Positions 1 to 9,609 of a stretch of DNA of 27,606 nt are shown one piece after another (the stretch's first letter is position 1; each line of letters starts with the position of its first letter). Location: positions 1 to 27,606 of the forward strand of contig JADJFB010000010.1 of assembly GCA_016708845.1 (NCBI GenBank), given 5' to 3'. The notes under the pieces were generated by a model. It saw nothing but the letters and a program-made list of their open reading frames with translations, was not told the origin of the DNA and ran no database searches. A program made the translations under genes and the position numbers. Source of the stretch: Bacteroidota bacterium (GTDB taxonomy: Bacteria; Bacteroidota; Bacteroidia; B-17B0; Aurantibacillaceae).

Positions 1-1846
1 AAGATGATGTCGTAAATATGTTCCCTGAAAACTGCTCAAAATATAGTGCTATCAGCCGTACTAAAATCAATACCTACTGGTTTCGGGGTTACCGTTAATC
101 ATAATAGTTTCATAACCCATTTCTCTTTGGCTGCTAAAACTCATCTATACTGCCAACTGTGAGTCAAATTCAACCTTGCCCAATACGGTTAGGCCAGGCC
201 TAAAATAATAACTTTTCTTTTTAGCCGTTTCTAATACTTTTCGTTAACATCTTCCAACGTTGAAGTAACAATAAGGTGTTTTTGCTTCGAACTCCGCAAC
301 TGCACAAGTATCAGCCATTTTAAATACACGGTTAATGTTCATTTCCTTGCAGCAGAACATAAACCCCGCTTTCAAACAACACTTCAACAAATGTAATACT
401 TGTCTATCAGCGTAAGCCATTTGTTTTACCTCTATACAATAGGTCTCTTGGGATATCAGCCTAATCTGTATTTTGATGCTTGGTGTTCTCCGGCAATCAT
501 TTCTTCAATTTGCTCAAAGAAGACATATCAATACGTGTTAACTTTGAATGGTTTAATAGAGATGCCCTGGCATTACTGTCATAAATCGCAAACAAACGAT
601 TCCACTTGGACGCTCCTAATCTGCTAATAATTCATTTTTGATTGGTTACTTCTCTTCCATCGCTCCTAAGCCATTTCGTTTATTTCCAGTGATCGACATG
701 CTTTTGCAGTGCCTCTTGAAGAAACGCCCAATCCCCATTACCTCGCCTACTGATTTCATTTGAAATCTAATTCACGATTAGAACCCTGAATTTATCAAAG
801 TTCCAGCGAGGGATTTTACAATTACATAATCCAATGTTGGCTCAAAGGAAGTAGATTTTGTAATTTGTTTTCTAATTCATCTAAATTAAAACCACGGCTA
901 ATTTCGATGCAATTTTGCAATCGGGTAACCGGTGGCTTTACTTGCTAATGCCGGATGAACAGGACACGCGTGGTTATTTCAATAGCAATAATTTCTTCTG
1001 AATCATCGGGATTCACTGCAAACTGTACATTACAGCCACCTGCAAAGTTTCCAATGCTGCGCATCATTTTAATGGCAAGCGTACGCATTTTCTGAAAAGT
1101 AGTATCTGACAATGTCATAGCAGGAGCCACTGTGATGCTATCGCCTGTATGTACGCCCATTGGATCGAAATTTTCTATCGAACAAATGATGGCAACGTTA
1201 TCGTTTCTATCGTAACAATTCCAACTCATACTCTTTCCAACCCTAAAACAGCTTTATCAATCAATACTTCATGGATTGGTGAAGTATGTAACCCTCTGTT
1301 TAAGCCGCATCAAAATCTTCTTTTGATATACTACACTTCCTCCGCTTCCTCAAGCGTGAAGGATGGGCGGACTAACCAAAATCCAAATTTTGTGCGATTT
1401 CTTTCCTTCTAAAATGATTTGGCAATTTTTGATGGGGCCATACCTACTCCAATTTCGTTCATATGCATCGAACATTTATCTCGGTCTTCTGTTAGCATCA
1501 ATATCTACACCAATCATGAATACCATACTTTTTCAGATACCCATTTCATCACATTTCATCGCAAGGTTCAAGGCTGTTTGTCCGCCCATGTGTGGCAATA
1601 CGGATCAATGTTTGTTTTCTTCCTAATATTTATTACAATTGATTTTACTTCTAACGGTAATAAATAAATGTGTTCTGTAGTTACTTGTCAGTCATAATCG
1701 TTGCAGGATTAGAATTGATCAATGTTACTTCAATTCCTTCTTCACGAAGACTTTGTAGCTGAGAACCTGAATAATCAAACTCGCATTGACCAATAAATAG
1801 GACCAGAACCAATAATTAAAACGGATTTTATAGATGTGTCTTTCAT
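1..1846 (-). CDS. carB: Carbamoyl-phosphate synthase large subunit, N-terminal part, frameshifted
   Basis: Makes carbamoyl phosphate from glutamine-derived ammonia, bicarbonate and two ATP, for pyrimidine and arginine synthesis in the cytoplasm. Translating the minus strand from the ATG at 1846 gives MKDTSIKSVLIIGSGPI and then CEFDYSGSQ, the start of the first ATP-grasp half. Further on are SIENFDPMGVHTGDSITVAPA (about 1120-1185, first 20 residues quoted by key parts SIENFDPMG and GDSITVAPA) and VQFAVNPDD (about 1000-1030). Near 200-300 come the ADTCA..EFEAKTPY and KKVIILG segments that open the second half, and GYETIMI lies at about 80-110. Roughly the first 600 residues are present; the gene runs off the window at base 1. 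Pieces lie in all three frames with many single-base errors, so no long open frame survives. Identity is firm; exact codons are not. Confidence 0.9.
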
Positions 1847-2015
1847 AGATAAGTGATAGATTTGATTTAATTTAGAAACAAATAATATGTTACAAAAAAA
1901 CAAACTTGTATAGATAGTGCTTTGATAGACTTTGCATTATTGATTTTAACATTTAATTAATAAGTGTCGTTTATTTTAATTCTAAGTTTGACTAGTGTTT
2001 ACTTTAAAAAAATAG

Positions 2016-2540
2016 ATGGCTTTCCACTACTTTTAGTGTTATGTTGCTTATTATCAAAGGCTCAGGACGATTATACTGGTCCGAAAGCGAGATTATGGTA
2101 AAACCTACAACAATGCCGTTTATTGAATTAGGGTGGAAAACACTTCGGATTGTATTCCTTAATTGGGTAGGACAGAATATATCTTTGTAAAGAAAAACTG
2201 AAGCTAAGTGTCCGACTGGGTTTTTGCGCTTACACTCTCAATGGCATATATAGAACAACAAGAGTTTTAGAAAACAATTTTATCTTATTACAAACCCTCA
2301 TCATTTAGAGCTAGGCTTGGCACAACGATGCACGGCGAAGATATAACGAAAACCTAACCAATTGACAATTACGCGGGAAAACATTGTATTTGGAGTTTTC
2401 CGCTGCGGTTACCGATACCAAAAACAGGATGACGGTTTTAAGAGAGAAGATTAACCCTATTTTTGAGAAAGATGCTAGAAGGCTTTCCACGCCAACTATT
2501 TTCAGTTTTTGGGCTGGCGTGAGTTTGGGTTAGTTTTTAA
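2016..2540 (+). CDS. Outer-membrane beta-barrel-like protein, frameshifted
   Basis: A secreted protein that reads in pieces. Near 2025-2070 is a hydrophobic stretch FPLLLVLCCLLSKAQD, a signal peptide ending in the usual Bacteroidota A-Q cleavage site. Later pieces are ENNFILLQ, HHLELGLG.TMHG (about 2270-2335), GYRYQKQDDG (about 2405-2440) and a C-terminal FWAGVSLGY-F (about 2505-2540). That alternating aromatic C-terminus is typical of small outer-membrane barrels in this phylum. At least four frameshifts break the frame. The upstream start is uncertain because the ATG at 2016 is out of frame with the signal peptide. It runs convergently into the dihydroorotase-like gene, and the two stop codons overlap by about ten bases. 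No precise family can be given; a barrel fold is inference from the C-terminus. Confidence 0.6.
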
Positions 2541-3796
2541 GATAAAAACTATTTTTATTTACAACTCCAATAACTTCGCCTTTTAATTCTTTACCAATAA
2601 TTCCTGAATTTATTTGCAGCAACAATATGTGATTTATCAAACACGTATTTTTTGTTGGATTGAACAAGGTTAAGTTAGCCTCAGCACCTTCTTTAACACT
2701 TACAGTAGCAAGCCCTAAAATAGAACGAGGATTTTTGGTTAAAGCATCAACGATGTTTTCTAAAGATAATTTTGAACTCAAAGCCATATTTAAAACCCCG
2801 AAACAACTTTCTAAACCAACCATTCCATTATCAGCATGGTCAAATTCTAAATCTTTGCTTTCAATATCTTGTGGTGCATGATCACTCACAATCACATCAA
2901 TAACACCATCCGCTAATCCTTTTTTCAACGCATCAATATCTTCTTTTGTTCTTAACGGAGGGTTTACTTTATAATTGGTGTCAAATCCTTCTAATTCAGA
3001 ATCATCTAATAATAAATTATACGCCGCTACACCACAGGTGATATTCAACTTTTTAGCTTTTGCTTTTTTAATTAGTTCTACACTTCCTTTAGTACTAATG
3101 GTAGGAATGTGCATTTTACCGCCAGTATATTCTAAAATTTGAATGTTACGTTGCAACATAATTTCTTCGGCTAAAGCCGGAATTCCTTTTAATCCTAGTT
3201 TTGTAGAAGTTACGCCTTCGTTTACTAAACCATCATGCGAAATAGTTTTATCATCACAATGTGTAATAATAAAGCTATTGATATTTTGAGAATATTGTAA
3301 CGCTCTTAAAATTAACCCGCATCTTTGGTTGATTTTTTATAATCACTAAAAGCTATAGCACCCGATATTTTCATGTCGTACATTTCCGACAAATCTTTAC
3401 CTTCTTGATTATGGCTTAATGTTCCAATAGGTAATACATCTACTAAATTATCTTTTGCTCTATTTGATACATATTCAATTTGCGCTTTATTATGCAAAGG
3501 AGGATTTGTACCACTCATTAAACAAACACTCGTGAATCCGCCTTTGGCTGCGCTTTTTAAACCATTATTCAAAGTTTCTTTATGCTCATAACCTGGGTCA
3601 CAAAAATTAACCTGCATATCTAACCAACCTGCTGATACGTGCAAGCCTTCAGCTTCAATAGTCTTAACTCCTTTTTCAGGAGTAATTGTTTTTTAATTTG
3701 AGTAATAACTCCTTTTTCAATTAAAATATCGACTACTCTTCCATTATGTGGACTAGTGGAATCAACTACTGTTGCTTGTTTAATTAATAAATTCAT
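2530..3796 (-). CDS. Dihydroorotase-like protein lacking most metal ligands, frameshifted
   Basis: About 420 residues, the normal length of a class I dihydroorotase. The start is the ATG at 3796 (MNLLIKQATVVDSTSPHNGR). Recognisable blocks are the amidohydrolase GWLDMQVNFCDPGYEHKET (about 3580-3635), ITHCDD, LGL.GIPA.AEEI, TGGKMHIPTIST, CGVAAYNLLLDD and VIVSDHAPQDIESKDLEFD. Active dihydroorotases have D-x-H-x-H at the first block, a second His in HxxHxST and P-H-H in the EVTPHH block. Here these read DMQVN, HIPTIST and GVAAYN, so only the late Asp of SDHAP and the HCDD His remain. By family knowledge this resembles non-catalytic dihydroorotase homologues. It starts 4 bp after the BatA-like gene and is probably in one operon with it. 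Frameshifts lie near 3160-3310 and 3690. Confidence 0.85.
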
Positions 3797-3800
3797 ATCG

Positions 3801-5692
3801 TTATTTAAATAATCTTATAATTAAAATTTCTGCCGCTAAAAACATCAAGGCTAAAATTAAAAACAATTTCCATAATTTTTTGCCATCGTTAACTTCTTGT
3901 AATGCATTTGTTAATGATTTTTCATTTAATTCAATAACGGATACATTTTTTAAGCCTTTTTCATCAATTTGTTTTTGTAAATCTTCTTGAGTCATAAAAT
4001 TCATGTCTGATTCTTTTCGATCGAAATTGAAAGCTAAGTCTTTTATTATCACATTATTTTCTTCCACATTATAATGACCAGCTCTGTAATTTGATTTTGT
4101 GTCATAATGTTATTGTGTTGTTAAGCAAACGATGCTCAGGAATCACATCTACTTTTTTTGATGAACTTTCAATTGTGGCTTTAAGTACAAAAGGTTTATC
4201 AGAAAAATTAGATGTACTGTTTAAAGAAATCACCTCATTGATGGCTGTTTTATAATACACTGGCGAAGGTTTTAAGCTCAAAATCGCCATTTTAATTAGT
4301 GTTGGAACAAACAAGGCGTGCTTTAATAAATTAGAACTTGTTTCATCCGAAGGAATAGAAAACACATACACTTTTCCATTCTAATGTGTTTAACGAAATT
4401 AAAAACTGTCCATTTTGCAATAATACTAAACCTTGCGAATTGCTATTGGTTGTTTTAGTGAATTCAAAATGCTCAAATACTTTTGGTAGATCCATTCGCT
4501 GATCGACTTTATCAAAAACCCCTTCATATAAGCCTTGCTCGAAATTAATGCTCTGTGTTTTAATATTAGTAGTATCTAGTTTTACAATTTGTGGCAATTG
4601 TAGAGTTTGAAACGCGGTGTTATAAGATATTATGTCGGATTTTTTATTCGGAAAAATTACCACGCTACCTCCTGCATTTACAAACTTCTGCAATTCAGAA
4701 GTTAAACCAGAAGTAATAGTGTTCAATTCATTTAAAACAATAATATTTGTTTTTGCAAATACACTATAATCAATCGAGGCATCACTATTTTCTTTGTAAA
4801 CAAACAAACTATCATTTTGCATTAACGATTTAAAGTTGCCAGCAGTTTTGGTATCTTTTCCATTAATGACTAACGCATTTATAATAGTTTGTGCATTGAA
4901 ACTAAAATAAAAATTATCGTCGTAAGTAATTGGATAATCTTCAATTTTTAAAACCCCTTTATTAATTCCTTTCACTTTTACGGTAAAAGAAATACTCACA
5001 TCTTTTTTTTGCCAGCACTTACATTAAACGATGCTAAAGAAACTTGCGCATCATTGATGTATAACTTCAAACTACCATTTTCAATGTCCTTGTTGCTTTT
5101 GTTAATGACAACAGCATGAATGATTTGTTGCGTTTCATATTGCTGAACAGGTGTTTCAAACCAAACACTGTCGATATATACATTGTTAACTTCCGAAGAT
5201 GCAATTGGAATGCAACTAATAGCAATACTTGTATCCATATCTGCTTTAGAAAATACAGATGTGTTTTTTTGAAAATCGCTTAATAAGAAAATGCGCTTAT
5301 TTTTGCAGAAGAGTTTTGTAAAAATCTTGTTGGCGTTTTATCACATCACTTATACTCTTTGTTGCAGAAGAAATTTTTACATCGTTTAATTGCTCAACAA
5401 ATTCTTCTTTAGAAATAAAACGTTGATGTTTTCCTTCAAAATCATTCGTTAATAATTGAAATTTATCGCTTGCATTAAATGTATTGACAATTTCAGTAGC
5501 CAAAGTTTTAGCATTTTCTAAAAGTGTTCCCTTTTTATTAGTACTTTCCATACTAAAGGAATTATCAATATAAATACTGATGGCTTTTTCACCTTGGATT
5601 GTTTTTACTTTTCCAGGAATAAAAGGCTGAGCAAAAGCAAACACCAAACAAGAGATTGCTAAAATACGCATCGCTAAAAAAATGGATTTAGC
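3801..5692 (-). CDS. BatA-type VWA-domain membrane protein, 5' truncated and frameshifted
   Basis: Membrane protein of the Bacteroidota BatA/aerotolerance-regulator type. It opens with a hydrophobic helix MRILAISCLVFAFAQPFIPG (about 5610-5671), the second helix of the BatA N-terminal unit. A von Willebrand A domain follows with the metal-site motif D-N-S-F-S (about 5545-5580). Then comes a long beta-rich periplasmic part, including VFANAGG-like FVNAGGSVVIFPNKK (about 4630-4690), and a last transmembrane helix LFLILALMFLAAEILIIRLF before the stop at 3801. The first helix, usually about 55-60 residues ahead of this point, is missing: reading upstream of 5692 runs straight into the opposite gene. 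Frameshifts lie near 4080, 4375, 4990 and 5270. The exact role is unknown; VWA proteins of this kind usually act in envelope complexes. It is followed at 4 bp by the dihydroorotase-like gene. Confidence 0.8.
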
Positions 5693-6687
5693 CAGTTAAC
5701 ATTTACAGTTACACCTAGTATGACTGATTTAACCAATTACTTTCAAGGGATTGGACTTACAATAACAAATATGACAGTAACAGGCGCACCTACCGCTTAT
5801 GGCTTCTATTCAGGCGCCTCAAATATGGCTTTTGGAAGTGGTGTTATTATGAGTACCGGAATTGTAGATTCAACCATTAACAGTGCAGCTTCCGTTTTTT
5901 TAAACACAGATAATTCTAAACCAGGTGATGCATTATTAGATGTAATTTCTGGAGCTCCAACATTCGACGCTTGTATTATAGAATTTGACTGTGTTCCAAC
6001 TAATTCTAATTTACTATTTGATTTTTCATTTGGATCTGAGGAATACAATGAATTTGTGAATGCGGGCGTAAATGATGTTTTTGCCATATTTGTTTCTGGC
6101 GCGAATCCGTCTGGAGGAAATTACAGTAATGTAAATTTTGCTTTAATTCCATCTACAACTATTCCTGTTTCCATTAACACTGTTAATAATGGTAATACTA
6201 GTGGGCCAAGTGTTGGTCCTTGCATGAATTGCGCTTATTTTATAGACAATTATAACGGGACATCCGTAGCTTATGATGCATTTACAACAGGCTTACAAGG
6301 ATTAGTTCCTGTAATTCCTGGGCAAACCTACCATTTTAAATTGCTATTGCAGATGTGGGTGACGGCATCTTTGATTCAAGTGTTATGTTTTTGACTAATT
6401 CATTCAAATCATTACCAAGCACACCAACTAGCATTTTAGAGGCTAAAAAAACAAATGATGACGTGACAATTTATCCTGTTCCTGCAAATGATAAACTATA
6501 TTACAGCAGCTCTACTTTTAAAGCTGATAAAGCTGAATTATATACGATTGACGGAAAGAAAATGAATACTATAAATTTAGACTATTCTAATTCATCTATT
6601 AATATCAAAGGTCTTGAAAGCGGAATATATTTTCTTCATTTATCAAACAACCAAAATACTATCATTAAAAAAGTTGTAATCAATTAA
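5678..6687 (+). CDS. Choice-of-anchor L domain surface protein with T9SS sorting tail, 5' truncated
   Basis: A secreted, cell-surface protein. The frame is open from 5678 and reads NGFSQLTFTVTPSMTDLTNYF, where FSQ looks like the end of a signal peptide whose start is missing. The middle carries the choice-of-anchor L hallmark FDFSFGSEEYNEFVNAGVND followed by VFAIFVSG (about 6005-6100) and a CMNC pair (about 6220). The last 80 residues (VTIYPVPANDKLYY ... SGIYFLHLSNN ... KKVVIN) are a type A T9SS C-terminal sorting domain, which is exported through the type IX system and attached to the cell surface. One base is missing near 6341; restoring it joins KLAIADVGDG across the gap. About 20 residues of signal peptide are lost at the same junction that truncates the opposite BatA-like gene. 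Confidence 0.85.
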
Positions 6688-6702
6688 TTTAAAGATTACA
6701 AC
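6673..6702 (+). terminator. Terminator-like hairpin between the anchor-L gene and the membrane gene
   Basis: GTTGTAATC (6673-6681) pairs perfectly with GATTACAAC (6694-6702) around a 12-base loop, followed by CTTTCTTT. The left arm is the last codons of the anchor-L gene and the stop lies in the loop. The next start codon follows at 6711, so the hairpin occupies the place of a ribosome binding site. The T run is interrupted, so termination may be partial. Confidence 0.45.
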
Positions 6703-6710
6703 CTTTCTTT

Positions 6711-7070
6711 ATGACAGATGTATGGAAATCATTATCAGGTAATACAAAATTTTCCATTATTGCTTTCTTATCAGTAGCTGTTTTAGGCTTACTAAGTATG
6801 GGTGCATTGGGTGCTGCACTATATTATCCAGTATGTTTTTTATTTAAAAATTATCCTCCATTTAGTAGCCGGACAGGCGATTGGGTTTGGCCAGCCATGA
6901 TTGGTATTGGCATGGCTTGGTCATTAGGATTTATGTTTGGAGGTATTGCCATACATTATCTTTCAAAAATAATTAGCTCAAAAGTACTGCTGTATGTTTG
7001 TTACACGATCATATTATGGCTTTGGGATGCTATTTTGTGGGGAATAGTTTTGAGTCAGCAAACATTTTAA
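6711..7070 (+). CDS. Small multi-pass membrane protein, unknown function
   Basis: A 119-residue protein with an intact frame and no recognised family. Three hydrophobic stretches are clear: residues about 15-48 (IIAFLSVAVLGLLSMGALGA and on), about 60-87 (WVWPAMIGIGMAWSLGFMFG) and about 93-116 (VLLYVCYTIILWLWDAILWG). The aromatic-rich ends (WVWP, LWLWD) fit membrane interfaces. It has no signal-peptide cleavage motif and should sit in the inner membrane. The ATG at 6711 is chosen as the first in frame, but it follows a hairpin by eight bases and has no purine-rich site. A start further in cannot be excluded. It ends just before a bidirectional terminator shared with the convergent T9SS gene. 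No function can be assigned. Confidence 0.7.
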   Translation: MTDVWKSLSGNTKFSIIAFLSVAVLGLLSMGALGAALYYPVCFLFKNYPPFSSRTGDWVWPAMIGIGMAWSLGFMFGGIAIHYLSKIISSKVLLYVCYTIILWLWDAILWGIVLSQQTF

Positions 7071-7087
7071 ATTTAATTATTATAAAA

Positions 7088-7118
7088 AAATCCCGACTAT
7101 TTATCATAATCGGGATTT
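7088..7118. terminator. Bidirectional intrinsic terminator
   Basis: AAATCCCGA (7088-7096) pairs with TCGGGATTT (7110-7118) around a 13-base loop. A-runs lie before it, so it can act in both directions. It sits between two convergent genes ending at 7070 and 7143. Confidence 0.8.
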
Positions 7119-7142
7119 CTATAGTTAATATAATAGTAAGGC

Positions 7143-9321
7143 TTACTCTTTCACAATTTTCTGGATGCGTGTTTGGTTTTTTGCATTTGTTATTTGCAAG
7201 AAGTAAACACTTGATTTTAAATCTGTGATGTCCACTGCAACTTGTTTCGAATCTGTAGTAATTGATTTTACAACTTCTCCAAGCACATTCACAAATACTA
7301 CTTTAGTAATCATATCCGTTGAGCTAACCGTCACGAAACCATTACTAGGATTAGGATATACTGCAAACGAACTTGAATTTAATTCCTGAACTCCTGTTGT
7401 TGTTTGCAAGGTATTTAAAACAGTATTGGTTAATACAGCAGCATTGTAATCAAAGTAAATAGCAGCTGTATTATTAATTTGTGTACCTACTGCTAAACTT
7501 GGTTTTAAATTAATTTTATAGCTAACAAATCCATGGCTATTTGGTTCGTCATGTGTGCTATCTGCTAACATAATATGATTGAACATAAAAGTTACTAAGC
7601 CATTAGCATCTATATTAGTTTGAACCGCATCGCTTGAACCTAAAATTTTAATAGAACTTGCATCCAAATTTGCATCTAATAAGTTTTTTACTTTTACATC
7701 AATAGCAGGTGCATTTCCAACATTTTGAAAATTAATGGTATAATATAATTCCGTTGTACTTGTTGGAATATATCCTTGAACACCCGTCCCTTTAGGAGTT
7801 ACTTCAATATAATTGGGATCAAAAGGACCGCCAATTAACCACGTTCCAACTCTTCTATTATCTAATAATGTAGTTTCAGTAACATTTGATAAAACTCCTG
7901 ATGTAATAGTATAAGGTATGCCTATAGTTGCTGTTGGTAGCATATATATATTTAACACAAAATCGTGTCCTCCTAAATTCATAGCTTGAGCTCTCAAATC
8001 CGCTAAAGTCCAAACAATACTATCCCCACTTGTAGTTGGATAGATTGCTGTATAGTTTGGTGTCCCCGGATCAACAGAAACCAACTGAGTGTTTAAATCT
8101 AACTTTACGTAATAAGATCCTGCATTGTTTAACGTTGAACAAAAATCTGGTTTTGCTACATCGTAGTAAGATCTGAATTTGAAATTACCCCCTGGTACAG
8201 AACTGCCGCTATAAGGAGTATGAACATACGATGAATAATTGATATTATTTACTGCTGTCTGGTTAATAGTGTTCGTAAAGAAGTTTGCGTTACTAGTGTT
8301 TGACAAATATGTTACAACAGATGGCGTAGAACATGCTAATGCAAAATCTACATTAGGAGTAATGGTTGCTGTATATTGTGTAGCGCTATAAGGAGTTACA
8401 ATACTATAATTTCCATTATAATCAGGAATAACTGTTGTTGAATACGTTCCGTTTGTTGAAGTAATAACTTCCTCATCGCAATTATATTCATTACCATCTT
8501 GATAACAATTTGCATTACAATCCACAAACACATTACCATTAACAGACTCACAACTATCTACTACTAAAACAAATGTATTTGTATATGAAGGACCATTTGT
8601 TCCGGGAGCATTTAATACAACTGTATAAATTCCAGCAATAGATAATTCAGGGTTCGTAAAGCCGCCGTATCCGCCTGCCCCTGTTGCACAACCTGTTGAA
8701 TTATAATTCGTAAAATGATTAAACAGCTGTGTATCAGTGCTACCGCCTTGAAAAGAAAGTGACATAGGAGACATCGACATATTATTACCCGTATAATTAA
8801 ACCCAAAGAAACTTGCATTTAAATTAGATTTGCCTATGCAAAAAAACTTATAGCCTGGCGTACTAATCGCAGTATTGTAAAGCTGCCCGTATGTTGAAAA
8901 TAATAAAATCTGAAATCACGAAAAAATTAAAAGCTGGAGGCCCCATTGGACTATAGACTCCAACAGAATAGGTAGTATTATATGGCAAATTTTGATTTGT
9001 AAAACAGGCTGAAAATTGAGGAGGTCCACCTGCAAACTGACAAGAAGAAATGCTTATTGTATTACTTGCTGGCGCAAAAGCACTAGGTGCATAAAATTTA
9101 ATATTACCATTCGAATCGGTTGTTTTAGTATTAGACTGAATAAAAGATGTAGTAAATTTATAAGCGAAATCAAATGTGAAATGATTTAAAGGCTCTTCAC
9201 CCATTCCCGGCTCATACATGCAGTTGTTGTTGTAATCCGTATAGGCAAAAAACATAATAGAGTCATTTTGCGCTTTGGATATAGATGTTAAAAGGATAAA
9301 AAAGAATAATAGTTTTTTCAT
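7143..9321 (-). CDS. Large T9SS surface protein with DUF7619-type repeat and sorting domain, one frameshift
   Basis: About 725 residues. It starts at the ATG at 9321 with signal peptide MKKLLFFFILLTSISKAQ. The N-terminal part has TDYNNNCMYEPG, an SdrD-B or prealbumin-like unit, and a second one appears as NVFVDCNANCYQDG (about 8480-8550). Residues near 7500-7780 (YYTINFQNVGNAPAIDVKVK and INNTAAIYFDYN) match the DUF7619 beta-sandwich that precedes many T9SS tails. The end, FAVYPNPSNGFVTVSS to KIVKE, is a type A sorting domain. The product should be secreted through the type IX system and held on the cell surface; its ligand is unknown. A frameshift near 8890-8905 splits it; the joined text runs STYGQLYNTAISTPGYKFF and on to GFNYTGNNMSMSP. 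It has its own promoter at 9350. Confidence 0.85.
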
Positions 9322-9349
9322 AAAAAGGATAGATTAAATAAATTTTCGG

Positions 9350-9357
9350 CAAACATA
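9350..9357 (-). promoter_or_regulatory. -7 element upstream of the large T9SS protein gene
   Basis: The minus strand reads TATGTTTG, an exact match to the Bacteroidota -7 consensus TANNTTTG, about 29 bases before the ATG at 9321. No good TTTG is seen at -33, so the promoter is called on one element only. Confidence 0.4.
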
Positions 9358-9482
9358 CATTTTAGGATTGAAGTAGCTTTCGTAAATGAGCCCAACAAGA
9401 CTTTTATCTATTTAAACTCGATTTAGGAAGATTAAAGTGCTTTCATTGAAATATGAATAGGTAAAACCCTAATTTTTGTCAT

Positions 9483-9520
9483 CACCCCCTACTTTTTGAA
9501 AATATTTTTCAAAAAAAGTA
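9483..9520. promoter_or_regulatory. Dyad and C-run repeat upstream of the glutamine synthetase gene
   Basis: A near-palindrome CTTTTTGAAAATATTTTTC followed by AAAAAAAG (9492-9519) lies upstream of the glnN promoter. A C-run box CACCCCC with a following T-rich tract occurs twice, at 9483 and 9534, 51 bp apart. The second copy runs into the -7 element. It may be a binding site for a nitrogen-responsive regulator; that is inference from position alone. Confidence 0.35.
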
Positions 9521-9529
9521 ACTTTTTTA

Positions 9530-9561
9530 CTTGCACCCCCCCTTTTTTTGATATAATTTTG
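9530..9561 (+). promoter_or_regulatory. Promoter of the glutamine synthetase gene
   Basis: CTTG at 9530-9533 (consensus TTTG) and TAATTTTG at 9554-9561 (consensus TANNTTTG) are 20 bp apart, the spacing used by the Bacteroidota primary sigma factor. Transcription would start near 9568, about 40 bases before the ATG at 9610. Confidence 0.55.
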
Positions 9562-9609
9562 GCGAAAAGTTACAAATTTTCAATTTACACCCTATAAAAC
9601 CAAAAAAAT

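Noticed and set aside
400..1667. Plus-strand open frames across 400-1667
   Set aside because: They are antisense to carB; the minus strand carries conserved CarB motifs through the whole stretch.
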